Below are positions 8,852-16,149 of a DNA stretch of 64,000 nt, in pieces (the first letter of the stretch is position 1; the number at the start of each line of letters is the position of its first letter). The stretch comes from Fen-1245 sp963835535 (GTDB taxonomy: Bacteria > Gemmatimonadota > Gemmatimonadetes > Gemmatimonadales > JACORV01): positions 1 through 64,000 of the forward strand of contig CAWIFL010000013.1 in the NCBI GenBank assembly GCA_963835535.1, given 5' to 3'. The notes under the pieces are model-generated. The model was given only the letters and a program-made list of their open reading frames with translations. It did no database searches and had not been told where the DNA came from. The translations under genes and the position numbers were made by a program.

Positions 8852-9306
8852 TTCCGCACCACGCCGACGGCGCGCGCCGGCGCCACCGGCAGCTTGGCGA
8901 GGCGGATCTCGAGGAACCCGAGGTCGTACGTGGCCTTGAGGGACGCCGCGTCCACCGGCTTGGGGAGCCGGAAGGTCCGCTCGAACGGGCCGACCTTCAC
9001 TTCCATCGCGTGGTAGTCCCGGCGCCCGCTCGCCCGCTCCTTGCGCTCGCCGCTGACCGTGAGCATCCCGGCGTCGAGCGAGACGCTGAACTCGCCGGGC
9101 TCCACGCCCGCGATGTCCATCACGAAGACGAAGCTGTCGTCGGTCTCGTAGACGTCGGTCGCCGGACGCCACTTCGGGGTGGAGACGAAGCCGACCGGAG
9201 AGCCGCGGACGTAGTCGTTGAAATAGACTTCCAGCTCGTCCGCGATGTGCGGCGTGGTCGGCCCCGAGGGCCGAGGAGCGTTGGGTCGGCGCGGCCCTTC
9301 AGCCAT
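8848..9306 (-). CDS. Hsp20/alpha-crystallin small heat-shock protein
   Basis: A 152-residue small heat-shock chaperone that holds unfolding proteins without ATP. The alpha-crystallin domain spans about residues 45-140, with 'PATDVYETDDSFVFVMDIAGV' near its start and the conserved 'DAGMLTVSGERKE' in the middle. The end is short and lacks a clear I-x-I motif, ending 'VGVVRK'. Only 57 nt separate it from the upstream gene. A 7-bp inverted repeat (9324-9339, CGCCGCC/GGCGGCG) lies in that gap. The hsp20 stop overlaps the lon GTG. Confidence 0.93.
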   Translation of the reverse strand: MAEGPRRPNAPRPSGPTTPHIADELEVYFNDYVRGSPVGFVSTPKWRPATDVYETDDSFVFVMDIAGVEPGEFSVSLDAGMLTVSGERKERASGRRDYHAMEVKVGPFERTFRLPKPVDAASLKATYDLGFLEIRLAKLPVAPARAVGVVRK

Positions 9307-9362
9307 ACGGCGAACCTACGCCCCGCCGCCTTGGCGGCGCAAGCGCAGAACGGGCGGTCGCT

Positions 9363-9890
9363 CTACGGGTGGCCGGTGACCCAGCCGCTCGCCGCCGATT
9401 CGACCGTGGCCTCCGGGCCGAGGTCCTTGCCGTCGGGCCGGCGCAGGGCTTGCACCAGGGCGAGCAGAACGACCGCGGGCTTCCGCGCCAGCGGGTAGTC
9501 GTGCGCCATCTGGCGCAGGGCGCCGCCGGCAATCGTGTAGACCGGATTGCCGTCCCGGCTCAGCTCGACCGCGCCCGGGATGCCCCACGAGGCGTCACTG
9601 AGCCCCTTGGCCACCATCAGGAGGGCCCGGAACACGTCGGTGGTGTCGGCGACCTGCACCCGGCCGAGGTCGAGGGCCAGCGTGGTGGGATCCACGTAGT
9701 AGCGGAGGTGGCCGGTGAGGCCGATGCCGGCCGAGCGCCCGTCCGCCGCCAGCGCGGCCGCGATCGGGCGGCTGATCATGAAGTAGTTCAGCCCCCAGAC
9801 CAGCGCCACCAGCACGACGACGATCACGATCCAGCGGCGCCGGCGCTTCTTCTGGTGCTGCACGCGCATCGCCATCACGCTCTGGCGCAC
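9363..9890 (-). CDS. Single-pass membrane protein of unknown function
   Basis: I do not recognise this 175-residue protein. It starts with a very basic cytoplasmic tail (QKKRRRRW), then one strong hydrophobic segment (about residues 20-40, 'IVIVVVLVALVWGL'), then a periplasmic-type domain with 'GLTGHLRYYVDPTTLALDLG' and 'GNPVYTIAGGAL'. Starts at GTG 9890 or ATG 9875 are both possible. It lies between glyA and hsp20 with short gaps on both sides (57 and 70 nt). Orthologue retrieval would be needed to assign any role. Confidence 0.65.
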   Translation of the reverse strand: MRQSVMAMRVQHQKKRRRRWIVIVVVLVALVWGLNYFMISRPIAAALAADGRSAGIGLTGHLRYYVDPTTLALDLGRVQVADTTDVFRALLMVAKGLSDASWGIPGAVELSRDGNPVYTIAGGALRQMAHDYPLARKPAVVLLALVQALRRPDGKDLGPEATVESAASGWVTGHP

Positions 9891-9960
9891 GACCTGCGCC
9901 GAGGAACGCGGAACCCGGGGATCGCTCGTGGGGACCTCCCTTGCCGCCCGGCTGCCCGGG

Positions 9961-11247
9961 CTAGGCCCTGTGGGCCGCCGCCTCGCGCAGCGGCTGTCCG
10001 TAAAGTGGGAACTGCGACGCCAGGTCCAGCACCTCGAGACGGATCCGCTCCAGCTTCTGGAGATCGTCGCGCTCGCCGACCGCCCGGTCGATCAGCTCGG
10101 CGATGGCGTGCATCTCCGCCTCCCCCATGCCGCGCGTGGTGAGCGCCGGCGTGCCGATCCGCACGCCGCTGGTGACGAACGGCGACGCCGTGTCGCCGGG
10201 CACCGTGTTCTTGTTGACCGTGATCCCGGCGTGCCCGAGCGTCTCCTCCACCAGCTTGCCGGTGAGCTGCCGGGCGCGCAGGTCCACGAGCAGCAGGTGC
10301 GTGTCGGTCCCGCCCGAGACCAGCGCGTAGCCGCGCTCCGCCAGCGCCTCTCCCAGCGCCTTGGCGTTCGCAATCACCTGCCGCGCGTAGACGCGGAACG
10401 AGGGCTGGAGCGCCTCGCCGAGCGCGACCGCCTTGGCCGCGATGACGTGCATCAGCGGACCGCCCTGGTTGGCCGGGAACACCTGCTTGTCCACCGCCTT
10501 GGCGTACGCCTCCGAGGCGAGGATCATCCCGCCCCGCGGACCGCGGAGGGTCTTGTGCGTCGTCGTGGTGACGATGTCGGCCAGAGGCACCGGCGAAGGG
10601 TGCGCGCCGCCCGCCACCAGGCCCGCGAAATGCGCCATGTCCACGATCAGGACCGCGCCCACCTCCTTCGCGATGGCCGCGAAGGCGGCGAAGTCGATGA
10701 TCCGGGGATACGCGCTGCCCCCCGCCACGATGATCCTCGGCTTCTCCGCGCGCGCCAGGTCGCGCACCTGGTCGAAGTCGATCAGGCCGTCGGCCTCCCG
10801 CACGCCGTACTGCACGGCGTGGAACAGCCGCCCCGAGGCGCTCACCGAGGCCCCGTGCGTGAGGTGGCCGCCGTGGCGCAGCGAGAGTCCCATCAGCGTG
10901 TCGCCGGGGTTGGCGACCGCGAGATAGGCCTCGAGGTTCGCCTGCGTGCCGCTGTGCGGCTGCACGTTGGCGTGCGCCGCGCCGAAGAGCTGCTTGGCCC
11001 GCGCGATCGCGAGCGCCTCCACCTCGTCCACCACCTCGCAGCCGCCGTAGTACCGCTTCCCGGGGTAGCCCTCGGCGTACTTGTTGGTGAGCGGCGAACC
11101 CATCGCCGCGAGCACGGCCAGCGAGGCGAAGTTCTCGGAGGCGATGAGCTCGAGCCCCGACGCCTGCCGCGCCGTCTCGCGCATCAGGATGTCGGCCACC
11201 ACCGGATCGGCGGCGGCGAGCTCGGGACAGACGTTCCACGTATCCAT
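9961..11247 (-). CDS. glyA: Serine hydroxymethyltransferase
   Basis: GlyA is a cytosolic PLP enzyme that converts serine plus tetrahydrofolate to glycine plus methylene-THF, feeding one-carbon and purine metabolism. The protein is about 428 residues. It carries 'LIASENFAS', 'KYAEGYPGKRYYGG', 'HSGTQANLEAYLA', 'DMAHFAGLVAGG' and the PLP lysine in 'TTTTHKTLRGPRGG'. The start is ambiguous. ATG 11247 gives the familiar beginning, but GTG 11253 overlaps the leucine dehydrogenase stop as GTGA, the pattern used throughout this run, and adds two residues. Confidence 0.97.
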   Translation of the reverse strand: MDTWNVCPELAAADPVVADILMRETARQASGLELIASENFASLAVLAAMGSPLTNKYAEGYPGKRYYGGCEVVDEVEALAIARAKQLFGAAHANVQPHSGTQANLEAYLAVANPGDTLMGLSLRHGGHLTHGASVSASGRLFHAVQYGVREADGLIDFDQVRDLARAEKPRIIVAGGSAYPRIIDFAAFAAIAKEVGAVLIVDMAHFAGLVAGGAHPSPVPLADIVTTTTHKTLRGPRGGMILASEAYAKAVDKQVFPANQGGPLMHVIAAKAVALGEALQPSFRVYARQVIANAKALGEALAERGYALVSGGTDTHLLLVDLRARQLTGKLVEETLGHAGITVNKNTVPGDTASPFVTSGVRIGTPALTTRGMGEAEMHAIAELIDRAVGERDDLQKLERIRLEVLDLASQFPLYGQPLREAAAHRA

Positions 11248-11249
11248 GG

Positions 11250-12305
11250 TCACACCCAGGTCCGCTTCAGTTTGGCGACGGTCTCGATGCGCCGCTCGGC
11301 CAAGCGGTCGGCCGCGCGGTACGTGGGCAGGCCCTCTTCCTTCGCCAGCGCGAAGAGCCGGAGCAGCGTGTCGTAGATCTCTCCCGCCTTCCGCTGGGCC
11401 CGCTCCGCCGTCCACCCTTCCAGCTCACTGTTCACGTTGATGAGGCCGCCGGCGTTGATCACGTAGTCCGGCGCGTACAGGATGCCCTTCTCCTCCAGCA
11501 TGTCGCCGTGCCGCTCCTCGGCGAGCTGGTTGTTGGCGCCTCCCGCCACGATCCTGACCTTCAGCTGCTTGAGGGTCGTGTCGTTGATCACGGCGCCGAG
11601 CGCGCAGGGCGCGAACACCTCGGCCTGTACCCCGTAGATCTCGTCGAGGCCCACCGCGCGGGCGCGGAAGTCCTCCACCACGCGCTTCACCTTCTCCGTG
11701 TCGATGTCGGTGACCACCAGCCGCGCCCCCTCCTCGTACAGGAAGCGGCACAGGTTGTACCCCACGTGCCCGCACCCCTGCACCGCCACGACCTTCCCGG
11801 CCAGGGTGTCGCTGCCGAACGCCGTCTTGGCGGCCGCCTTCATGCCGCAGTAGACGCCGTACGACGTGACCGGCGACGGGTCGCCCGACCGTCCCTGGAG
11901 GCCGACGACGTGGTCGGTCTCGAGGTGAATGTAGTCCATGTCGGCGGGGCTGGTGCCCACGTCCTCGGCGGTGATATAGCGGCCCTTCAGCGATTCCACG
12001 AACCGTCCGTGGGCGCGGAAGACGGCCTCGCGGTCGTGCGTGCCGTGGTCGGCGAGCACCACCGACTTCCCGCCGCCCAGCGAGAGGCCGGCGACGGCGG
12101 CCTTGTACGTCATGCCGCGCGAGAGACGCAGCGCGTCGATGATCGCGTCCTGCTCGTTCTTGTAGTGCCAGTACCGCGTGCCGCCGAGCGCGGGGCCGAG
12201 GGTGGTGTTGTGGATGGCGATGAGCCCCAGGTACCCGGACGACGGCTCGTGGCAGAAGATCAGCTGCTCGTGGTCGTGGGCGGCCAGCAGTTCGAAAATC
12301 TCCAT
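11250..12305 (-). CDS. Leucine/valine-type amino acid dehydrogenase
   Basis: An NAD-dependent Glu/Leu/Phe/Val dehydrogenase that oxidatively deaminates branched-chain amino acids. The 351-residue protein has 'LGPALGGTRYWHYKNE', the substrate and catalytic lysines in 'MTYKAAVAGLSLGGGKSVV', 'ITAEDVGTSPADMDYI' and the Rossmann motif 'VQGCGHVGYNL'. The length and 'GGANNQLAEERHGDML' favour leucine dehydrogenase over glutamate dehydrogenase. It is followed by acyl-CoA oxidation genes in the same run, which fits entry of branched-chain amino acids into acyl-CoA catabolism. Confidence 0.93.
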   Translation of the reverse strand: MEIFELLAAHDHEQLIFCHEPSSGYLGLIAIHNTTLGPALGGTRYWHYKNEQDAIIDALRLSRGMTYKAAVAGLSLGGGKSVVLADHGTHDREAVFRAHGRFVESLKGRYITAEDVGTSPADMDYIHLETDHVVGLQGRSGDPSPVTSYGVYCGMKAAAKTAFGSDTLAGKVVAVQGCGHVGYNLCRFLYEEGARLVVTDIDTEKVKRVVEDFRARAVGLDEIYGVQAEVFAPCALGAVINDTTLKQLKVRIVAGGANNQLAEERHGDMLEEKGILYAPDYVINAGGLINVNSELEGWTAERAQRKAGEIYDTLLRLFALAKEEGLPTYRAADRLAERRIETVAKLKRTWV

Positions 12306-12327
12306 CGACGTGCCCCTCGAAGACGCG

Positions 12328-13482
12328 CTAGTGGGAGTTCAGCAGCTCGCGCCCGATCACCAGCCGCTGGATCTCGGACGTGCCCTCGTAGATCTCGGTC
12401 GCCTTGGCGTCGCGCATCAGCCGCTCGACGGGGTAGTCGCGCATGAAGCCGTAGCCCCCGAACACCTGCACCGCCTGCGAGGCGATCCACATCGCCGCCT
12501 CGGAGCAGCACAGCTTGGCCATCGCCGCCCAGCGCGTCGCCCGCTCGCCGGCGTCCTTGCGGCGCGCCGCCTCGTGCAGCAGGGCGCGGGCGGCGGAGAG
12601 CCGTGTGGCCATGTCGGCCAGCTTGAACTGGATCGCCTCGAAGTCCTTGATCTGCCGGCCGAACTGGCGGCGCTCCGCGGCGTAGCGGGTGGCGTGCTCC
12701 AGCGCGGCGCGGGCGATCCCGCACGCCTGGGCCGCGATCCCCATCCGCCCGTTGTCGAGCGCCTCGAGCGCGTAGATGAAGCCGCTCGACGCGTCGCCGA
12801 GGAGGTGGGCGTCGCCGAGCCGCAGCTCCTCGAAGAACAGCGCCGACGTGTTCGACGCGCGGAGCCCCATCTTGTCCTCGGGCTTGCCCGCCGCCAGCCC
12901 CGGCGAGCCGGCCGGGATCACGAAGCACCCGATCCCGCGCGCCCCCCGCGGCGCGCCCTCGGGATCCGTGCGCACCATCGCGAGGATGACGTCCGCCGTC
13001 CCGCCGTTGCTGACCCACGCCTTGGCGCCGTTCAGCACCCAGCCGTCGCCGCTCCGCACCGCCCGCGCCCGCAGCCCCGCCGCGTCCGAGCCCGCGTCGG
13101 CCTCCGAGAGAGCGAAGGCCCCGAGCAGCTCGCCCCGCGCCATCGGCTTGAGCCAGCGCTCCTTCTGCGCCGCACTGCCGTGCCGGAGCAGCATCTGCGT
13201 GGGGAGCGAGTTGTGCACGGCCACGGACACGGCGATGGACGCGTCGGCCGCCGCGATCTCCTCGACCGCCAGCAGGTAGGTCTCCGTGTCGAGCCCCAGC
13301 CCGTCGTACTCCTCCGGCACGAGCATCCCGAGGAAGCCCAGCGCGCCGAGCCGGTCGATGGTCGCGCGGTCGAAGTGCTTCTCCGCGTCCCACCGCGCGG
13401 CGTGCGGCGCGATGTGCTCCCGCGCGAAGTCGCGCGCGAGCTGGATGACCTGCTGCCGTTCCTCGCCGAGCACGGCCGTCAC
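12328..13482 (-). CDS. Acyl-CoA dehydrogenase
   Basis: A FAD-dependent acyl-CoA dehydrogenase of 384 residues (usual about 380). It has the N-terminal helical domain, 'GAFALSEADAGSDAAGL' and 'NGAKAWVSNGG' in the beta domain, and the C-terminal signature 'QVFGGYGFMRDYPVERLMRDAK' followed by 'IYEGTSEIQRLVI', which carries the catalytic Glu. The GTG start at 13482 overlaps the stop of the hydroxyacyl-CoA dehydrogenase (GTGA). Short-chain or branched-chain substrates are likely given the neighbouring leucine dehydrogenase, thiolase and hydroxybutyryl-CoA dehydrogenase-like gene. Chain length is not determined by sequence here. Confidence 0.94.
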   Translation of the reverse strand: MTAVLGEERQQVIQLARDFAREHIAPHAARWDAEKHFDRATIDRLGALGFLGMLVPEEYDGLGLDTETYLLAVEEIAAADASIAVSVAVHNSLPTQMLLRHGSAAQKERWLKPMARGELLGAFALSEADAGSDAAGLRARAVRSGDGWVLNGAKAWVSNGGTADVILAMVRTDPEGAPRGARGIGCFVIPAGSPGLAAGKPEDKMGLRASNTSALFFEELRLGDAHLLGDASSGFIYALEALDNGRMGIAAQACGIARAALEHATRYAAERRQFGRQIKDFEAIQFKLADMATRLSAARALLHEAARRKDAGERATRWAAMAKLCCSEAAMWIASQAVQVFGGYGFMRDYPVERLMRDAKATEIYEGTSEIQRLVIGRELLNSH

Positions 13483-14342
13483 CGGCCCGCCGGAGCGGCG
13501 GCGTAGTCGTAGAAGCCGCGGCCCGTCTTCCGTCCGAGCGCTCCCGCGGCCACCATCCGCTTGAGGAGCGGGCAGGGCCGGTACTTGTCGTCCCCCAGCC
13601 CGCGCTGCAGCACCTCGAGGATGTTGAGGCAGACGTCGAGCCCGATCAGGTCGGCCAGGGCGAGCGGGCCGAGCGGATGGTTCATGCCGAGCTTCATCAC
13701 CGTGTCGATGGACTCGGCGGTCGCCACGCCCTCCATCAGGCAGAACACCGCTTCGTTGATCATCGGCATCAGGACGCGGTTGGACACGAAGCCCGGGTAA
13801 TCGTTGACCTCGACCGGCGTCTTGCCCAGCTCCCGCGCGATCGCCATCACGCGGCCCGCCGTGTCCTGGCTTGTCTCCTGGCCGCGGATCACCTCGACCA
13901 GCGCCATCACCGGCACCGGGTTCATGAAGTGCATCCCGATCACGCGGTCCGGCCGGCGCGTCTGCGCGGCCAGCGCCGTGATCGAGATGGAGCTGGTGTT
14001 GCTCGCGAGGATCGCCGCGGGCGGGAGGCACCGGTCGAGCTCGGCGAACAGCGGGAACTTGACCGCCTCGCTCTCGAACGCGGCCTCGACCGCCAGCTCG
14101 GCGCCGCCGGCCGCAGCCAGATCCGTGGCGGGATGCAGGCGGGCCAGCGCCGCGTCGCGCTCCGGGGCGGTGAGGGTGCCCTTCTTCAGCTGGCGCTCGA
14201 GGTTGGCGCGGATCGCCGCGACGCCCTTCGCGAGCGCGGCCTCGGCCACGTCCACGAGCGCGACGTCCCAGCCGTGCTGCGCGAAGACGTGCGCGATCCC
14301 GTTCCCCATCGTGCCGGCGCCCACGACCGCGACCTTCGCCAT
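13479..14342 (-). CDS. 3-hydroxyacyl-CoA (3-hydroxybutyryl-CoA) dehydrogenase
   Basis: A 287-residue NAD-dependent dehydrogenase with the N-terminal Rossmann motif 'VVGAGTMGNGIAHVFA', the active-site segment 'GMHFMNPVPVMALVEVI', and 'YPGFVSNRVLMPMINEA', 'GMNHPLGPLALADLIGLDV' and 'GRGFYDY' toward the C-terminus. It is the stand-alone short form (FadB2/Hbd type), not fused to an enoyl-CoA hydratase. With the adjacent thiolase and acyl-CoA dehydrogenase it forms most of a beta-oxidation or butyrate-type module. The enoyl-CoA hydratase is not in this window. Confidence 0.94.
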   Translation of the reverse strand: MAKVAVVGAGTMGNGIAHVFAQHGWDVALVDVAEAALAKGVAAIRANLERQLKKGTLTAPERDAALARLHPATDLAAAGGAELAVEAAFESEAVKFPLFAELDRCLPPAAILASNTSSISITALAAQTRRPDRVIGMHFMNPVPVMALVEVIRGQETSQDTAGRVMAIARELGKTPVEVNDYPGFVSNRVLMPMINEAVFCLMEGVATAESIDTVMKLGMNHPLGPLALADLIGLDVCLNILEVLQRGLGDDKYRPCPLLKRMVAAGALGRKTGRGFYDYAAAPAGR

Positions 14343-14375
14343 CCGCTCACGCCCTCCCGAAAACGCAGCGCGCGC

Positions 14376-14953
14376 TCAGCGGAGCGCGCGCGTCAGGGGC
14401 AAGGTGCGGTGCAGGACCAGCGCCGCCAGACCGACCTTCACGGCGTCCTCCAGCAGGAACGGAAGCGAACCCGCGGCGAACGCCACAGGCGCGCTGCCGG
14501 TCATGACCGCCAGCTGGGCCAGCCCCCCGGCGTGCACCGCGATCATCCCGAGCAGCGGGCCTCCGACCAGCCCCGCCCACCCCGGCCGGCGCGCGACGAC
14601 GAACCCGACGAGCGCGGCGGCGAACGGGTACGCGAGCAGGTACCCACCGGTCGGGCCGAAGAGCCGCGCCACGCCCGGGGCGCCGTACGGCGTGAACACC
14701 GGCAGCCCCGCCGCGCCGAGCAGCAGATAGAAGACGAGGCTCGCGGCGCCGCGGCGCGCGCCGAGCAGGCCGCCCACCAGGAGCACCGCGAGCGCCTGCA
14801 GCGTGACGGGCACCGGCGTGCCGGGGAGCGGCACCGCGACCTGGGAGGCGAGCGCGACGGCGAGCGCCCCCGCGGCGACGAGCGCGAGGTCGAGGGTGCG
14901 GCTCCGGCCGGCTGCGACCGGGGGGGGGCGGCGGTGGACGTGGCCTGGGTCAT
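14376..14953 (-). CDS. bioY: BioY biotin transporter S-component, frame broken at a C9 tract
   Basis: The body encodes a small, highly hydrophobic BioY-family ECF transporter S-component, with the landmarks 'VPLPGTPVPVTLQALAVLL', 'GARRGAASLVFYLLLGAAGLP' and 'FGPTGGYLLAYPFAA'. The natural start is ATG 14953, overlapping the thiolase stop (ATGA) and reading MTQATSTAAPP. That frame runs into a tract of nine C (14920-14928 in plus coordinates) and leaves the BioY frame. Ten C would join MTQATSTAAPPP to VAAGRSRTLDL and give about 192 residues. No good start exists in the BioY frame downstream of the tract. The gene is either switched off, slippage-rescued or misassembled. Confidence 0.8.
14920..14928 (-). 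repeat. C9 homopolymer near the bioY 5' end
   Basis: Nine consecutive C on the coding strand lie about ten codons into bioY. One more C restores a continuous reading frame from the ATG overlapping the thiolase stop. Length variation here would turn the gene on or off. Confidence 0.85.
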
Positions 14954-16149
14954 CCGAGACGCTCCACGGAGAGGGCCACGGCGTTGCCGCCGCCGAGGCA
15001 CAGGGTGGCGAGGCCGGTCGCGGCGCCGCGCGCGGCCATCGCATGGAGCAGCGTGGTCAGCACCCGCGCCCCGCTGGCGCCGATCGGATGGCCGAGCGCG
15101 ACCGCGCCGCCGTTCACGTTGACGCGGGACCAGTCCCAGCCGAGGGCGCGCCCGTCGGCGAGCGCCTGGACGGCGAACGCCTCGTTGGCCTCGATGAGGT
15201 CGTAGGCCCCGATGGTCTTCCCTTCCTTCTTCATCAGGTTCTGGACCGCCACGATCGGCGCGAAGAACAGGTCCTTCGGCTCGCCGCCGCCCGTGGCGTA
15301 CGCGGTGATCCGCGCCAGCGGCTCGAGGAAACGCTCCCGCGCGAACGCCAGCGACGCCACCACGAGCGCGCTCGCGCCGTCGTTGAGGCCGGGGGCGTTG
15401 CCCGCGGTCACCGTGCCGTCCTTCTCGAACGCCGGCTTGAGCTTCGCGAGCGCCTCGAGCGTCGTGTCGGCGCGCGGAGACTCGTCCTTCTCGATCCGCA
15501 CGGTGCCCTTCCGGTCGGCGATCTCGACCGGGACGATCTCCGCCCGGAAGAGGCCCCGCTCCTGCGCCGCCACGGCCTTCTGATGGCTCGCGAGCGCGAA
15601 GGCGTCCTGTTCCTCGCGGGAGACACCCGCCCGCTTCGCGGTGTACTCCGCGTAGGAGCCCATGTGCACGTCGCCGAACGAGCACCAGAGGCCGTCGCGG
15701 ATCACGCCGTCCACCATCGTCTGGTTGCCGAGCTTCACGCCGCTGCGCAGCCCGAAGAGGTAGAAGGGCGCGTTCGACATGGACTCCATCCCGCCCGCGA
15801 CGACGCACTCGGCGTCGCCCGCCTTCACCGCCTGCGCCGCCAGCATCACCGCCTTGAGACCCGAGCCGCACACCTTGTTGACGGTGAGCGCGGGCACGGT
15901 GCCGGGGAGGCCGGCGCCGATCGCCGCCTGCCGCGCGGGCGCCTGGCCCACGCCGCCCTGCACCACGTTCCCCATGATCACTTCGCCGACGTCCGCGTCC
16001 GCGACCGCGGCGCGGCGCACCGCCTCGCGGATGGCCAGCGCGCCCAGCCGCGGCGCGGTGAGCGGCGCGAGACCGCCCAGGAACCGGCCGATGGGCGTGC
16101 GCACCGCGCTGAGGATGACGGGGGTCAGCCGGGGATCGGGAGCCGCCAT
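14950..16149 (-). CDS. Acetyl-CoA C-acetyltransferase (thiolase)
   Basis: A thiolase that condenses or cleaves acetoacetyl-CoA-type substrates. The 399-residue protein has the acylated nucleophile Cys in 'VNKVCGSGLKAVMLA', 'NGGAVALGHPIGASGAR' carrying the catalytic His, and the C-terminal 'CLGGGNAVAL' Cys. The early segment 'VILSAVRTPIGRFLGGL' is typical of biosynthetic/degradative acetyl-CoA acetyltransferases. The ATG at 16149 overlaps the thrS stop by one base (TGATG). It completes the hydroxyacyl-CoA and acyl-CoA dehydrogenase module downstream, separated only by bioY. Confidence 0.95.
   Translation of the reverse strand: MAAPDPRLTPVILSAVRTPIGRFLGGLAPLTAPRLGALAIREAVRRAAVADADVGEVIMGNVVQGGVGQAPARQAAIGAGLPGTVPALTVNKVCGSGLKAVMLAAQAVKAGDAECVVAGGMESMSNAPFYLFGLRSGVKLGNQTMVDGVIRDGLWCSFGDVHMGSYAEYTAKRAGVSREEQDAFALASHQKAVAAQERGLFRAEIVPVEIADRKGTVRIEKDESPRADTTLEALAKLKPAFEKDGTVTAGNAPGLNDGASALVVASLAFARERFLEPLARITAYATGGGEPKDLFFAPIVAVQNLMKKEGKTIGAYDLIEANEAFAVQALADGRALGWDWSRVNVNGGAVALGHPIGASGARVLTTLLHAMAARGAATGLATLCLGGGNAVALSVERLG

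Noticed and set aside
9307..9362. Possible ROSE-type RNA thermometer before hsp20
   Set aside because: The 56-nt gap contains a 7-bp inverted repeat, but it does not pair with an hsp20 ribosome-binding site and no ROSE U(U/C)GCU motif is visible.
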